From assembly GCA_007133145.1 (NCBI GenBank), contig SLNF01000158.1, forward strand, positions 1 to 6,456: 6,456 nt of DNA, given 5' to 3'. Below the pieces are notes generated by a model. That model made no database searches, was not told the origin of the DNA, and was given only the letters and a program-made list of their open reading frames with translations. The position numbers and the translations under genes were made by a program. Of this stretch, positions 1-6,406 are shown piece by piece. Source of the DNA: Nitriliruptorales bacterium (lineage in GTDB: Bacteria; Actinomycetota; Nitriliruptoria; Euzebyales; Egibacteraceae). How positions within the stretch are numbered: the first letter of the stretch is position 1; every line of letters begins with the position of its first letter.

Positions 1-371
1 AGGCGGCGGGGCACCTCGACACCGCGTCGCCGCCGCGCCGCGCGCGTCGAGGGCACCCACGTCACCGGCCAGGGCGCCCGCGCCGGCGGTGGCAGGCCGA
101 GCTCGAACCAGAGCAGCCGCCCGAGGGGGCCCGCCGCACCGTGGCGGCCGCGGAGCTTGACCGCGAGCACGGCGTCACGCACGACGCCGTCGTAGGCGTA
201 GGCACCAGCAGCGGTGACCCCGTCACCGAGCTCGGCCACCCCGTGGTCGGGCAGGGCGAGGTCGGGCAGCGACTCGGCGCAGCCCGCGCAGAGGCCGCCG
301 GAGGCCACCGCGTCGCAGGCGGCGCAGGTCGGCGGCAGGAGGAGGTCGAGCACAGCGCGCACGGGGCCCAT
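1..371 (-). CDS. comF: ComF family protein, N-terminal part (cut by window edge)
   Basis: Reading the minus strand from the ATG at 371-369 gives an uninterrupted frame to the window edge (123 codons seen), beginning MGPVRAVLDLLLPPTCAACD. A zinc-ribbon pattern is visible: C16-x2-C19 and C28-x2-C31. It is followed by AYAYDGVVRDAVLAVKLRG (residues 57-75), which matches the segment where ComF proteins enter the phosphoribosyltransferase fold. The last visible part, WVPSTRAARRRRG, fits the family's VPxxxxRxxxRG stretch. The PRPP-binding loop would lie beyond the window. Known for the family: ComF takes part in DNA uptake in competent bacteria; in actinobacteria its role is mostly undefined. The gene is divergent from the glycoside hydrolase pair and probably unrelated to it. 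There is no clear Shine-Dalgarno before the ATG, and a possible -10 lies only 6 nt upstream, so the transcript may be leaderless. Family assignment is firm; function in this organism is not. Confidence 0.85.
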   Translation of the reverse strand, partial: MGPVRAVLDLLLPPTCAACDAVASGGLCAGCAESLPDLALPDHGVAELGDGVTAAGAYAYDGVVRDAVLAVKLRGRHGAAGPLGRLLWFELGLPPPARAPWPVTWVPSTRAARRRRGVEVPRR

Positions 372-377
372 CGCCGC

Positions 378-383
378 ACGGTA
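378..383 (-). promoter_or_regulatory. Possible -10 element for a leaderless comF transcript
   Basis: On the minus strand the hexamer TACCGT (TANNNT type) ends 6 nt before the comF ATG, which would put the transcription start at or near the A of the start codon. No Shine-Dalgarno is seen in the same stretch. Leaderless genes with this geometry are common in actinobacteria. No -35 resembling TTGACA lies at 17-18 nt. One hexamer match in GC-rich DNA is weak evidence. Confidence 0.3.
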
Positions 384-412
384 GCCGGCGCCTGCGCCGC
401 CGTGCCCCGACG

Positions 413-443
413 TGCCCGGTGGCCCTGGGGACGGCCCCGGGCA
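413..443. repeat. Inverted repeat in the comF/gghA intergenic region
   Basis: TGCCCGG (413-419) plus GGCC (421-424) pairs with GGCC (433-436) plus CCGGGCA (437-443). This gives 11 base pairs with one bulged T (420) and an 8-nt loop. It lies 42-72 nt upstream of the comF ATG and over 130 nt upstream of gghA. It could be a protein-binding site, but in DNA this GC-rich such pairings also arise by chance. Confidence 0.25.
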
Positions 444-529
444 AGGGGCGCTCCCGGCGGTCCCCCGGCGCCCGGAGCACGGGGTTCGCCCGGCCACCGC
501 GGGTGGATGCCGGACGGCGAACGGTTCCC

Positions 530-535
530 TAGGAT
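530..535 (+). promoter_or_regulatory. Candidate -10 element for the gghA-glgB operon
   Basis: TAGGAT fits the actinobacterial TANNNT -10 pattern and stands out as one of few A/T-containing hexamers in the region. It would start transcription at about 541-543, inside the palindrome at 540-571. No TTGACA-like -35 is found at 16-18 nt (that area reads ATGCCG/GATGCC), so an activator, an alternative sigma factor or an extended -10 may be needed, or the call may be wrong. Confidence 0.35.
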
Positions 536-539
536 CAGG

Positions 540-571
540 CCGTGCCCCTGGCAGGCCTGCCGGGGCCACGG
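540..571. promoter_or_regulatory. 32-bp palindrome, candidate operator of the gghA-glgB operon
   Basis: The half-sites CCGTGCCCCTGGCAGG (540-555) and CCTGCCGGGGCCACGG (556-571) are reverse complements at 14 of 16 positions. The central 12 bp, GGCAGGCCTGCC (550-561), is a perfect palindrome. It begins 4 nt after the candidate -10 and its last base is the first base of the Shine-Dalgarno. A dimeric repressor bound here would cover the expected start of transcription; this position suits repressors such as LacI or GntR types. Alternatively, as RNA it would form a long hairpin (one C-C mismatch, one G-U pair) reaching the ribosome-binding site. The symmetry is directly visible; the role is inferred. 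Confidence 0.5.
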
Positions 572-576
572 GAGGG
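571..576 (+). promoter_or_regulatory. Shine-Dalgarno that fixes the gghA start
   Basis: GGAGGG lies just upstream of the ATG at 580, 3-4 nt away, which is a little short. The same frame is open upstream to 412 or beyond, but the residues before 580 are Gly/Pro/Arg-rich and unlike the family, whereas the family-like sequence starts at this ATG (MGDIRLVEAETDRLVAWAVA). Confidence 0.6.
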
Positions 577-579
577 CAT

Positions 580-2976
580 ATGGGCGACATCCGACTCGTC
601 GAGGCCGAGACCGACAGGCTCGTGGCATGGGCCGTGGCGACGCTGACCGCGCCGGGCAGCACCTTCCAACGCCGCCGCGCGGTCGCACGACGTCTCGGCG
701 CGCACGTCAACCCCGAGACCGGCCTCGCGGAGTTCGGCTTCTGGGCTCCCGAGCTGTCGATCCGCAACGTGCCACCGACCGACGTCCACCTCGAGGTGCT
801 CACCCCGCTCGAGGACGTCGACCTCGCCCAGGCCCGCCAGAGCGTCGTCGTGCGCCGCGAACGCGTGCCGCTGCGCAAGCAGGACGACCGCGACTACTGG
901 TGGGCCGCGGTCGACGGGCTCGTCGCCGGGACCCGCGAGCGGCTCGGCTCGCTCTACCACGTCGTCTACCGCAACCTCGACGGCAGCGAGCGCATCATCC
1001 GCGACCTTCTGCCCTACTCGCTGCCCTATGGCGCCTTCGCGCCCGCCGAGCTCTACGACATCGACCGCCTCGACCGCGAGCGTGGCGACCGCGAGCACTT
1101 CACACGGGGAGAGCGTGCCGCCGACGGGGTCCTCGAGGTGGGCCCGCCGTCGAGCATCCTCGAGCTGCACATCCCCACGGCGACGACCGGCGGCACCGTC
1201 GCCGACCTCGCCCGCGCCTTCGAGCGCCTCGGGAGCAAGGTCGCCGCCGGCGAGCCGCTCTCGCCCGCCGAGGAGCTGCTCGCCGGCTACGAGGCGATCC
1301 AGCCGCTGCCGGTCGACCCGACGATCGAGTTGCGCGAGGCGCCGCCGGTCACCGAGGCCCTCGGCTTCCGCGTCGACGCGGGGTTCTTCCTCGTCACCGA
1401 CGTGGTCGACGAGTTCTCCGGCGAGGTCGGGGTGACGCTCAAGCGCCCCGACACTCAGAACTGGGGCTACGACAACGTCATCCTCGGCGCGTCGGCGACG
1501 AACCCTGCGCTGCTCGAGACGCTGCGGCCCGACGAGCTCGTCGACCTCGCGGTGGCGCTGCACACCTTCCCGACCGGGCCGATCTCGCTCATCTACGACG
1601 TCGTCTACGGCCACGCCGACAACCAGGCCACCGAGCTGCTCAACGGACGCTTCTTCAAGGGTCCGAACATGTACGGCCAGGACCTCAACCACCAGGACCC
1701 GACCGTGCGCGCGATGCTCCTCGAGATGCAGCGCCGCAAGGTCAACACCGGCTGCGACGGGGTGCGCGTCGACGGCGCCCAGGACTTCAAGTTCTACGAC
1801 CCCCGCACCGGCGAGGTCGGCTACGACGACGAGTACCTCGAGGAGATGAGCGGCGTCGTGCAGGAGGTTGCCGGACAGCGCCGCCGGATGTGGATGATCT
1901 TCGAGGACGGCCGGCCCTGGCCCGACGAGGGCTGGGAGACGAGCTCGACCTACCGCGACGTCATCGAGCGTCAGCCCGAGGTCTTCCAGTGGGGTCCGCT
2001 CATCTTCGCCCACAACACCCCGATGCTCGAGGGCTTCTGGCGCGAGAAGTGGTGGCGCGTCGAGGAGATCGCCCGCCACGGCGACCGCTGGATCTCCGGT
2101 TGCGGCAACCACGACACGCTGCGCCGTGGCAACCAGGTCGATCCCTCCGAGGGCGTGAACCACCGCCTCGGCGCGACCTTGCCGGAGATCCACCACGCCG
2201 CCTACGACAACCCCGCGGTCACGCTCTTCGTCTACGGCTTCCTGCCCGGGGTGCCGATGGACTTCCTCAACGCCACCGCGCGCACGCCCTGGGGCTTCGT
2301 GCGCAACACCGACGACCGTTACGGCGTGAAGGTCGCCGTCGAGGAGCTCGGCTTCCTCGACTGGCAGGTCGACGAGGCGACCTTCGCGGAGCCCGAGGTC
2401 TTCGCCCGCACGAAGCGCCACGGCTTCGCCACCCTCGACGGCCTGCGGGCGTTCATGGCCGAGGCCGCCGAGGTCGGCGCGGCGCTCGACCACCACCTCG
2501 ACGGCATGGCCGCGGCGCTCTCACCGCGCCTGCCGGGGCTGACCGGCCGCCGACTCGTCCTGCTCGCCCGCGCCTTCCTCGAGGACTGCCACGACCTCTG
2601 CAACGTCGGGCGGGCCGCCGGCGACCTCGACGCCGAGATCGTCGGCTTCGACCTCACGTGCCGGCGGCTGCGCGCCGGTCGACGCTGGCTCGCCGACAAC
2701 CTCGGCAAGGGCGACACGCTCTCGCTGGCCCCGTCCGGCCCGTCCCTGGCGTGGGGCACCCGCACCGCACCGGACCGCAGCGAGGAGATCGGCCTCGTCG
2801 TCAACCTCGAGGGCGACGAGGTCACCGCCGAGACCGCAACGCTGCTCGGCGATGGCTGGCAGCCGCTGCTCGCCACCCCGGGCCTGCCCGAGGGCGGGTC
2901 GCGGGACGACTCGCCGACGCTCACCCTGCCCGACGGCGCCGGGATGCTGCTGACCCGGACGGAACGGTCCCGCTGA
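580..2976 (+). CDS. gghA: Glucosylglycerol hydrolase, GHL5/GH13-like (GghA)
   Basis: A 798-aa protein that I recognise as a homologue of cyanobacterial GghA (Slr1670 of Synechocystis, a GHL5-type glycoside hydrolase required to reuse glucosylglycerol). The expected reaction is hydrolysis of glucosylglycerol to glucose and glycerol in the cytoplasm; no signal peptide is seen. The N-terminal region (about 1-150) carries family-like stretches such as FGFWAPEL and LEVLTPLEDVDL. The (beta/alpha)8 catalytic part shows all four GH13-type regions: I, YDVVYGHADN (D340, H345); II, DGVRVDGAQDF (nucleophile D398); III, WMIFEDGRPW (acid/base E442); IV, CGNHDTLRRG (D512). Also strongly family-like are NMYGQDLNHQDP, FLPGVPMDFLNA and PWGFVRNTDDRYGVKV. 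A C-terminal beta-rich tail ends at 798. It is the first gene of a two-gene unit, with its TGA overlapping the next ATG by one base. The family is confident; the substrate is inferred from homology, and a related glucoside is possible. Confidence 0.85.
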   Translation: MGDIRLVEAETDRLVAWAVATLTAPGSTFQRRRAVARRLGAHVNPETGLAEFGFWAPELSIRNVPPTDVHLEVLTPLEDVDLAQARQSVVVRRERVPLRKQDDRDYWWAAVDGLVAGTRERLGSLYHVVYRNLDGSERIIRDLLPYSLPYGAFAPAELYDIDRLDRERGDREHFTRGERAADGVLEVGPPSSILELHIPTATTGGTVADLARAFERLGSKVAAGEPLSPAEELLAGYEAIQPLPVDPTIELREAPPVTEALGFRVDAGFFLVTDVVDEFSGEVGVTLKRPDTQNWGYDNVILGASATNPALLETLRPDELVDLAVALHTFPTGPISLIYDVVYGHADNQATELLNGRFFKGPNMYGQDLNHQDPTVRAMLLEMQRRKVNTGCDGVRVDGAQDFKFYDPRTGEVGYDDEYLEEMSGVVQEVAGQRRRMWMIFEDGRPWPDEGWETSSTYRDVIERQPEVFQWGPLIFAHNTPMLEGFWREKWWRVEEIARHGDRWISGCGNHDTLRRGNQVDPSEGVNHRLGATLPEIHHAAYDNPAVTLFVYGFLPGVPMDFLNATARTPWGFVRNTDDRYGVKVAVEELGFLDWQVDEATFAEPEVFARTKRHGFATLDGLRAFMAEAAEVGAALDHHLDGMAAALSPRLPGLTGRRLVLLARAFLEDCHDLCNVGRAAGDLDAEIVGFDLTCRRLRAGRRWLADNLGKGDTLSLAPSGPSLAWGTRTAPDRSEEIGLVVNLEGDEVTAETATLLGDGWQPLLATPGLPEGGSRDDSPTLTLPDGAGMLLTRTERSR

Positions 2977-5108
2977 TGCTCACCGCCTCGATCGCCGCGC
3001 TGCGCGCCGGCGAGCTCACCGACCCCCACGGCCTGCTCGGCCTCGCCGAGGCCGACGGCACGACGGTCGCGCGCTGCTGGCGCCCGGGCGCCACCGCGGC
3101 GAGCGTCGTCCTCGCCGACGGCGCGCGCGTCGAGGGCGAGGTCCTCGACGAGGCCGGCCTCTTCGCCGCGACGCTGCCCGGCCGCCCCTCCCCCGGTGGT
3201 TACCGCTGGCGGGTGGCCTACCCCGACGGGCTCACCGTCGACCTCGCCGACCCCTACGCCTTCGACGGCCCGCTCGCGCCCTTCAGCACCCACCTCGACG
3301 ACGGCGCCCGACCCTGGCAGCGGTACGGGGCGCGGCCGACGACCCTCGACGGCATCGACGGGGTCGCCTTCGCCGTCTGGGCTCCCGCGGCCTCCGCGGT
3401 CCGCGTCGTCGGGACGTTCAACGACTGGGACGGCCGGCTGCACCCGATGCGCCGCGACCCCGCGAGCGGGGTGTGGGAGATCTTCGTGCCCGACGTCGCC
3501 GACGGCGCGCGCTACAAGTACGAACTCATCACCGCCGACGGCGCACTCGTGACCCGCGCCGACCCCTGGGCGCTCGCCGCGGACCCGCCACCAGGCAACG
3601 CCAGCCGCGTCCACCGCTCGACGTTCGCCTGGAGCGACCACAACTGGCGGCGACGCCGCGGCGCCCATCCCCCGTCCTCAGCGCCCTTGAGCGTCTACGA
3701 AGTCCACCTGCCGTCGTGGTACCGCGACGCCGACGGCGCACTGCCCGACTACCGGGCGCTCGCCGAGCCCCTCGCCGACCACCTCGACGCCATCGGGGCG
3801 ACCCACGTCGAGTTCCTGCCGCTGGCCGAGCACCCCTTCGAAGGCTCCTGGGGCTACCAGGTCACCGGGTACTTCGCCCCCACCGCCCGCCTCGGCGACC
3901 CCGACGGGCTGCGAGCGCTCGTCGACACGCTCCACCGCCGTGGGTTCGGGGTCATCTTCGACTGGGTGCCGGCGCACTTCCCCCGCGACGAGTGGGCGCT
4001 CGCGCGCTTCGACGGCACGCCGTGCTACGAGTCCGCCGACCCCGACCATGGGGAGATCCCCGTCTGGGGCACCCTCGTCTTCGACTTCGCCAAGCCCGAG
4101 GTCCGGGACTTCCTCCTGTCGAGCGCGCGCTTCTGGGTCGGCGAGCTGCACGCCGACGGTCTGCGCGTCGACGCCGTCGCGCAGATGCTCTACCTCGACC
4201 GCGCCGACGGGCAGTCCGGCGCCGGGGAGGACCCCCACGGGGCAGCGTTCGTCCGCGAGCTCACCCAGACGCTGCACGCGGAGTTCCCCGGCGTCTTCCT
4301 CGTCGCCGAGGAGTCCACCAGCTGGAGCGGGGTGACCCGGCCGGTGGCCGAGGGGGGCCTCGGCTTCGACCTCAAGTGGAACATGGGCTGGTCGCACGAC
4401 ACGCTCGCCTACGTCGGCACACCTCCGGAGGGCCGGCCAGCCATCCACGGCAACCTCACCTTCGGCATCCTCTACGCCTTCGAGGAGGCCTTCGTCCTCG
4501 CGCTCTCCCACGACGACGCGGCGCCGGAGCGCGGCAGCCTGCTCTCGCGGATGGCCGGCGAGGGCGCCGAGGCGCTCGCGACGCTGCGCGCGCTCTACGC
4601 CTGGACGTGGGCCCACCCCGGCAAGCCGCTGCTCTTCCAGGGCGGAGAGCTCGCGCAGGCCCGCCCCTGGGAGCCCACCGGCTCGGTCGATTGGGCGCTC
4701 GCCGACGAGCCCGCCCACGCAGGCGTGCTCGCCCTCCTCGGCGACCTCAACGCCGCCTACCGCGAGCGGCCGGCGCTGTGGCAGCGCGACGCGCGCCACG
4801 ACGGCTTCCGCTGGCTCGACGCCGACAGCGCCGAGGCCTCGGTCCTGTCGTTCATCCGCTGGGCCGACGAGGCCCACCCGCTCATCTGCGTCGCGAACTT
4901 CAGCGCTGCCGAGCGCGAGGTGCGCGTCGGCCTGCCGTGGCTCGGGCCGTTCCGGCGCCTGCTCGACACCGACGACCCGCGCTACGGCGGCACTGGTCGG
5001 GTGCCCGAGCACGCGGTCGCCGAGGAGCCGACGCCGTGGCAGGAGCAGCCCGCCTCGACGCTCGTGCGGCTCGCGCCGCTGTCGACGGTGTGGCTCGCTC
5101 CTGGCTAG
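2976..5108 (+). CDS. glgB: GlgB-like 1,4-alpha-glucan branching enzyme (GH13_9), divergent
   Basis: A 710-aa protein with the complete GlgB plan: an N1 domain (about 1-110, DPHGLLGL), a CBM48 domain (about 129-205, VAFAVWAPAASAVRVVGTFNDW), a catalytic barrel, and a C-terminal beta domain ending VRLAPLSTVWLAPG. Branching enzymes cut alpha-1,4-glucan and rejoin it through alpha-1,6 bonds in glycogen synthesis. Catalytic residues match E. coli GlgB: Y294 (GSWGYQ), D329 (DWVPAHFP), R397 and nucleophile D399 (GLRVDAV), acid/base E445 (AEEST), H512 and D513 (region IV). Odd points: region IV reads ALSHDDAAPERGSLL where the family has SHDEVVHGK; the loop after region II lacks the usual NEYGGREN-type sequence, leaving D399-E445 seven residues closer than in E. 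coli; and the N1-CBM48 linker lacks the usual YLFGEG motif. The start is the ATG in TGATG overlapping gghA. The same frame is stop-free upstream to 141, but that part is a shadow of gghA. Fold and subfamily are firm; true branching activity is less certain. Confidence 0.85.
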   Translation: MLTASIAALRAGELTDPHGLLGLAEADGTTVARCWRPGATAASVVLADGARVEGEVLDEAGLFAATLPGRPSPGGYRWRVAYPDGLTVDLADPYAFDGPLAPFSTHLDDGARPWQRYGARPTTLDGIDGVAFAVWAPAASAVRVVGTFNDWDGRLHPMRRDPASGVWEIFVPDVADGARYKYELITADGALVTRADPWALAADPPPGNASRVHRSTFAWSDHNWRRRRGAHPPSSAPLSVYEVHLPSWYRDADGALPDYRALAEPLADHLDAIGATHVEFLPLAEHPFEGSWGYQVTGYFAPTARLGDPDGLRALVDTLHRRGFGVIFDWVPAHFPRDEWALARFDGTPCYESADPDHGEIPVWGTLVFDFAKPEVRDFLLSSARFWVGELHADGLRVDAVAQMLYLDRADGQSGAGEDPHGAAFVRELTQTLHAEFPGVFLVAEESTSWSGVTRPVAEGGLGFDLKWNMGWSHDTLAYVGTPPEGRPAIHGNLTFGILYAFEEAFVLALSHDDAAPERGSLLSRMAGEGAEALATLRALYAWTWAHPGKPLLFQGGELAQARPWEPTGSVDWALADEPAHAGVLALLGDLNAAYRERPALWQRDARHDGFRWLDADSAEASVLSFIRWADEAHPLICVANFSAAEREVRVGLPWLGPFRRLLDTDDPRYGGTGRVPEHAVAEEPTPWQEQPASTLVRLAPLSTVWLAPG

Positions 5109-5156
5109 CTCACAGCGAGGCTGAGGGCGTCTCGGCACGGGACCCGGATTGATGGA

Positions 5157-5201
5157 AGGCCGCGGTCGGGCCGAGAGGGTCATCGCCGGCACCCGCGGCC
5201 T
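5157..5201 (+). terminator. Stem-loop downstream of glgB, possible terminator
   Basis: AGGCCGCGG (5157-5165) and CCGCGGCCT (5193-5201) form a perfect 9-bp inverted repeat with a 27-nt loop, starting 48 nt after the glgB stop. There is no T-run, and the loop is long for an intrinsic terminator. It may end the operon as U-tract-less hairpins are thought to do in high-GC bacteria, or be chance pairing. Confidence 0.25.
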
Positions 5202-5212
5202 CGGAGCGCGAC

Positions 5213-5236
5213 GCGTCCACGGCCAGGCGTCCACGG
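5213..5236. repeat. Tandem 10-bp direct repeat
   Basis: GCGTCCACGG occurs twice, at 5213-5222 and 5227-5236, separated by CCAG (14-bp period). It sits in the non-coding gap between glgB and the decayed GGDEF gene. Short repeats in tandem can be binding sites for a dimeric regulator, but there is no linked intact gene start nearby. I see no other convincing feature in 5109-5300. Confidence 0.4.
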
Positions 5237-5372
5237 ATGCCTTGGTGCCGTCGGTGGGCGGCGCCGTCGATGCACGAAGGGCAGTGGGGCTCCTCGGCGT
5301 TGTACCGCTGATCGCGGCTCGACCGTCGAGCTGCCGCGCCTCGAGGTCACGACCTTCGACCTCGCGTCACCG

Positions 5373-6245
5373 TTGATCTTCCTGCGAAAGGTCGACCTGT
5401 TGTTGCGCCCGGAACTTGGACCACGGGGTCCACGTGCCCACCGGGGGCAGCCTTCGTCGCTCGCGCTGCTCGTAGTCGGCGCTTGCGTGATGTTCCAGCG
5501 TCGTCTCGCGCTACGGACCGGCACCGGACCGATCGGCCTCTCACTCGTGCCCGCCGTCGCTGCGCTGGGCCTCGAGGCGGCGTGGGCAACTGAGCGGGGA
5601 GACGACGCGCTATCTGCTCCGCGTCCAACCCCTGCTCGGCCGGCTGCTCGTCCTCATCTCGGTGGCTACGAGCCTGCGCGAGCTGCACCACCGCGCGATC
5701 GAGCGCGCCTCCTGCTCGAGGAGCGAGCGCTGACCGACCCGCTGACCCGTGTCGCGAACCGTCACGCCGGTGAGGAGCAGCTCGAGGCCAAGGTCGCCGA
5801 CGGCCATCGGCGTGGGCGACCGCTCTCGGCGGTCATGGTTGACCTCGCCCGCTTCAAGGCCATCGACGACGACGACGGCCACCCCACCGGTGACGCGGTA
5901 CTCGGCGCGGTCGCCGACGTGCTGGGCGCGGTGCGAGGCGACCGCGACCTCGTCGTGCGTTGGGGCGGCGAGGAGTTCCTGCTCATCCCGCCCGAGACCA
6001 TCTTCGACGACGCGGCTGGGGTCGGCGAGCGCGGCCACCACACGATCGCCGGACTCGGGCCGCGGGGACTGCGGAGCACCGCGACACTGGGCGTCGCCGG
6101 GTTCGCCGAGAGCGAGACCGCGGCAAGCCCCCTGCGACGAGCAGACGTCGCAGTCCACGAGGGTCGCGACCGGACCGTCGATGCCCCAGCCATGCCGTTG
6201 GCGCGCGAGCCGCCCCGCGGCGGGAGGCCTCGGTCCGCGATCTGA
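5373..6245 (+). pseudogene. Decayed membrane-anchored GGDEF (diguanylate cyclase) gene
   Basis: The last ~170 codons encode a recognisable GGDEF domain: LTDPLTRVANR (from 5730), DLARFKAIDDDDGH (5841-5882), GDAVL, WGGEEFLLIP (GGEEF at 5964-5978), and a tail RADVAVHEGRDRTV. Such domains make cyclic di-GMP from two GTP. Signs of decay: the usual Asn of FKxIND, which binds guanine, is Asp (codon 5865), and the tail lacks the usual LYxAK of the final helix. Upstream, good coding signal moves between frames. The 5373 frame carries a hydrophobic stretch (SLALLVVGACVMF to AVAALGLEAAW, about 5455-5577). From about 5578 to 5706 the plausible protein is in the next frame (TTRYLLRVQPLLGRLLVLIS, then SLRELHHRAIERA), and it returns to the first frame for the GGDEF domain. 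A remnant in the 5373 frame may begin near 5316 (STVELPRLEVTTFDLASPLI). The ancestor was probably a membrane sensor with a signalling helix before GGDEF. Sequencing indels are an alternative. Confidence 0.65.
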
Positions 6246-6361
6246 CGCCGAGAGGCACCGAGCGGTCGGTCCCGTCTCGACGGGCGCTCGCGATGCTGTT
6301 CCCGGGCCTGGCGCTGGCCGCGGTCACCGTCCGCGGGCGGGTTGTGTGATGGCGTGGGTGT

Positions 6362-6385
6362 GCGCCCCGGGGGTGGCCGGGGCGC
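6362..6385 (-). terminator. Terminator-like hairpin after the right-edge minus-strand gene
   Basis: GCGCCCCGG (6362-6370) and CCGGGGCGC (6377-6385) form a perfect 9-bp, all-GC stem with a 6-nt loop (GGGTGG). On the minus strand it begins 21 nt after the stop codon at 6409-6407, the expected place for a terminator. No T-run follows. It lies between two convergent genes and could act on both. Confidence 0.45.
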
Positions 6386-6406
6386 GGCGGAGAGGCGATG
6401 GGGGTT

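Noticed and set aside
62..688. Minus-strand open frame over the comF region.
   Set aside because: It is out of frame with the ComF reading, which has the zinc-ribbon cysteines and family sequence; this frame is Arg/Pro/Ser-rich noise.
535..2496. Long antisense open frame opposite gghA.
   Set aside because: It is rich in Val, Glu, Asp, Leu and Arg with no motif, as expected for the complement of a GC-rich gene with G/C third positions.
141..2975. The glgB frame stays open upstream from 141, suggesting one giant protein of about 1650 residues.
   Set aside because: Across 580-2975 this frame yields Arg/Pro/Ala-rich sequence with no domain, while the overlapping frame encodes a clear GghA. The GlgB family sequence begins at the ATG at 2976.
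2319..3668. Antisense open frame across the gghA-glgB junction.
   Set aside because: No recognisable domain, and it lies opposite two well-supported genes.
3678..5234. Antisense open frame opposite glgB.
   Set aside because: Low-complexity Val/Glu/Arg/Gly composition and no motif; a shadow of glgB.
5149..5376. Small plus-strand open frame with a short hydrophobic run (AVGLLGVVPLIAA).
   Set aside because: No Shine-Dalgarno, no family resemblance and poor third-position GC in its second half; probably chance.
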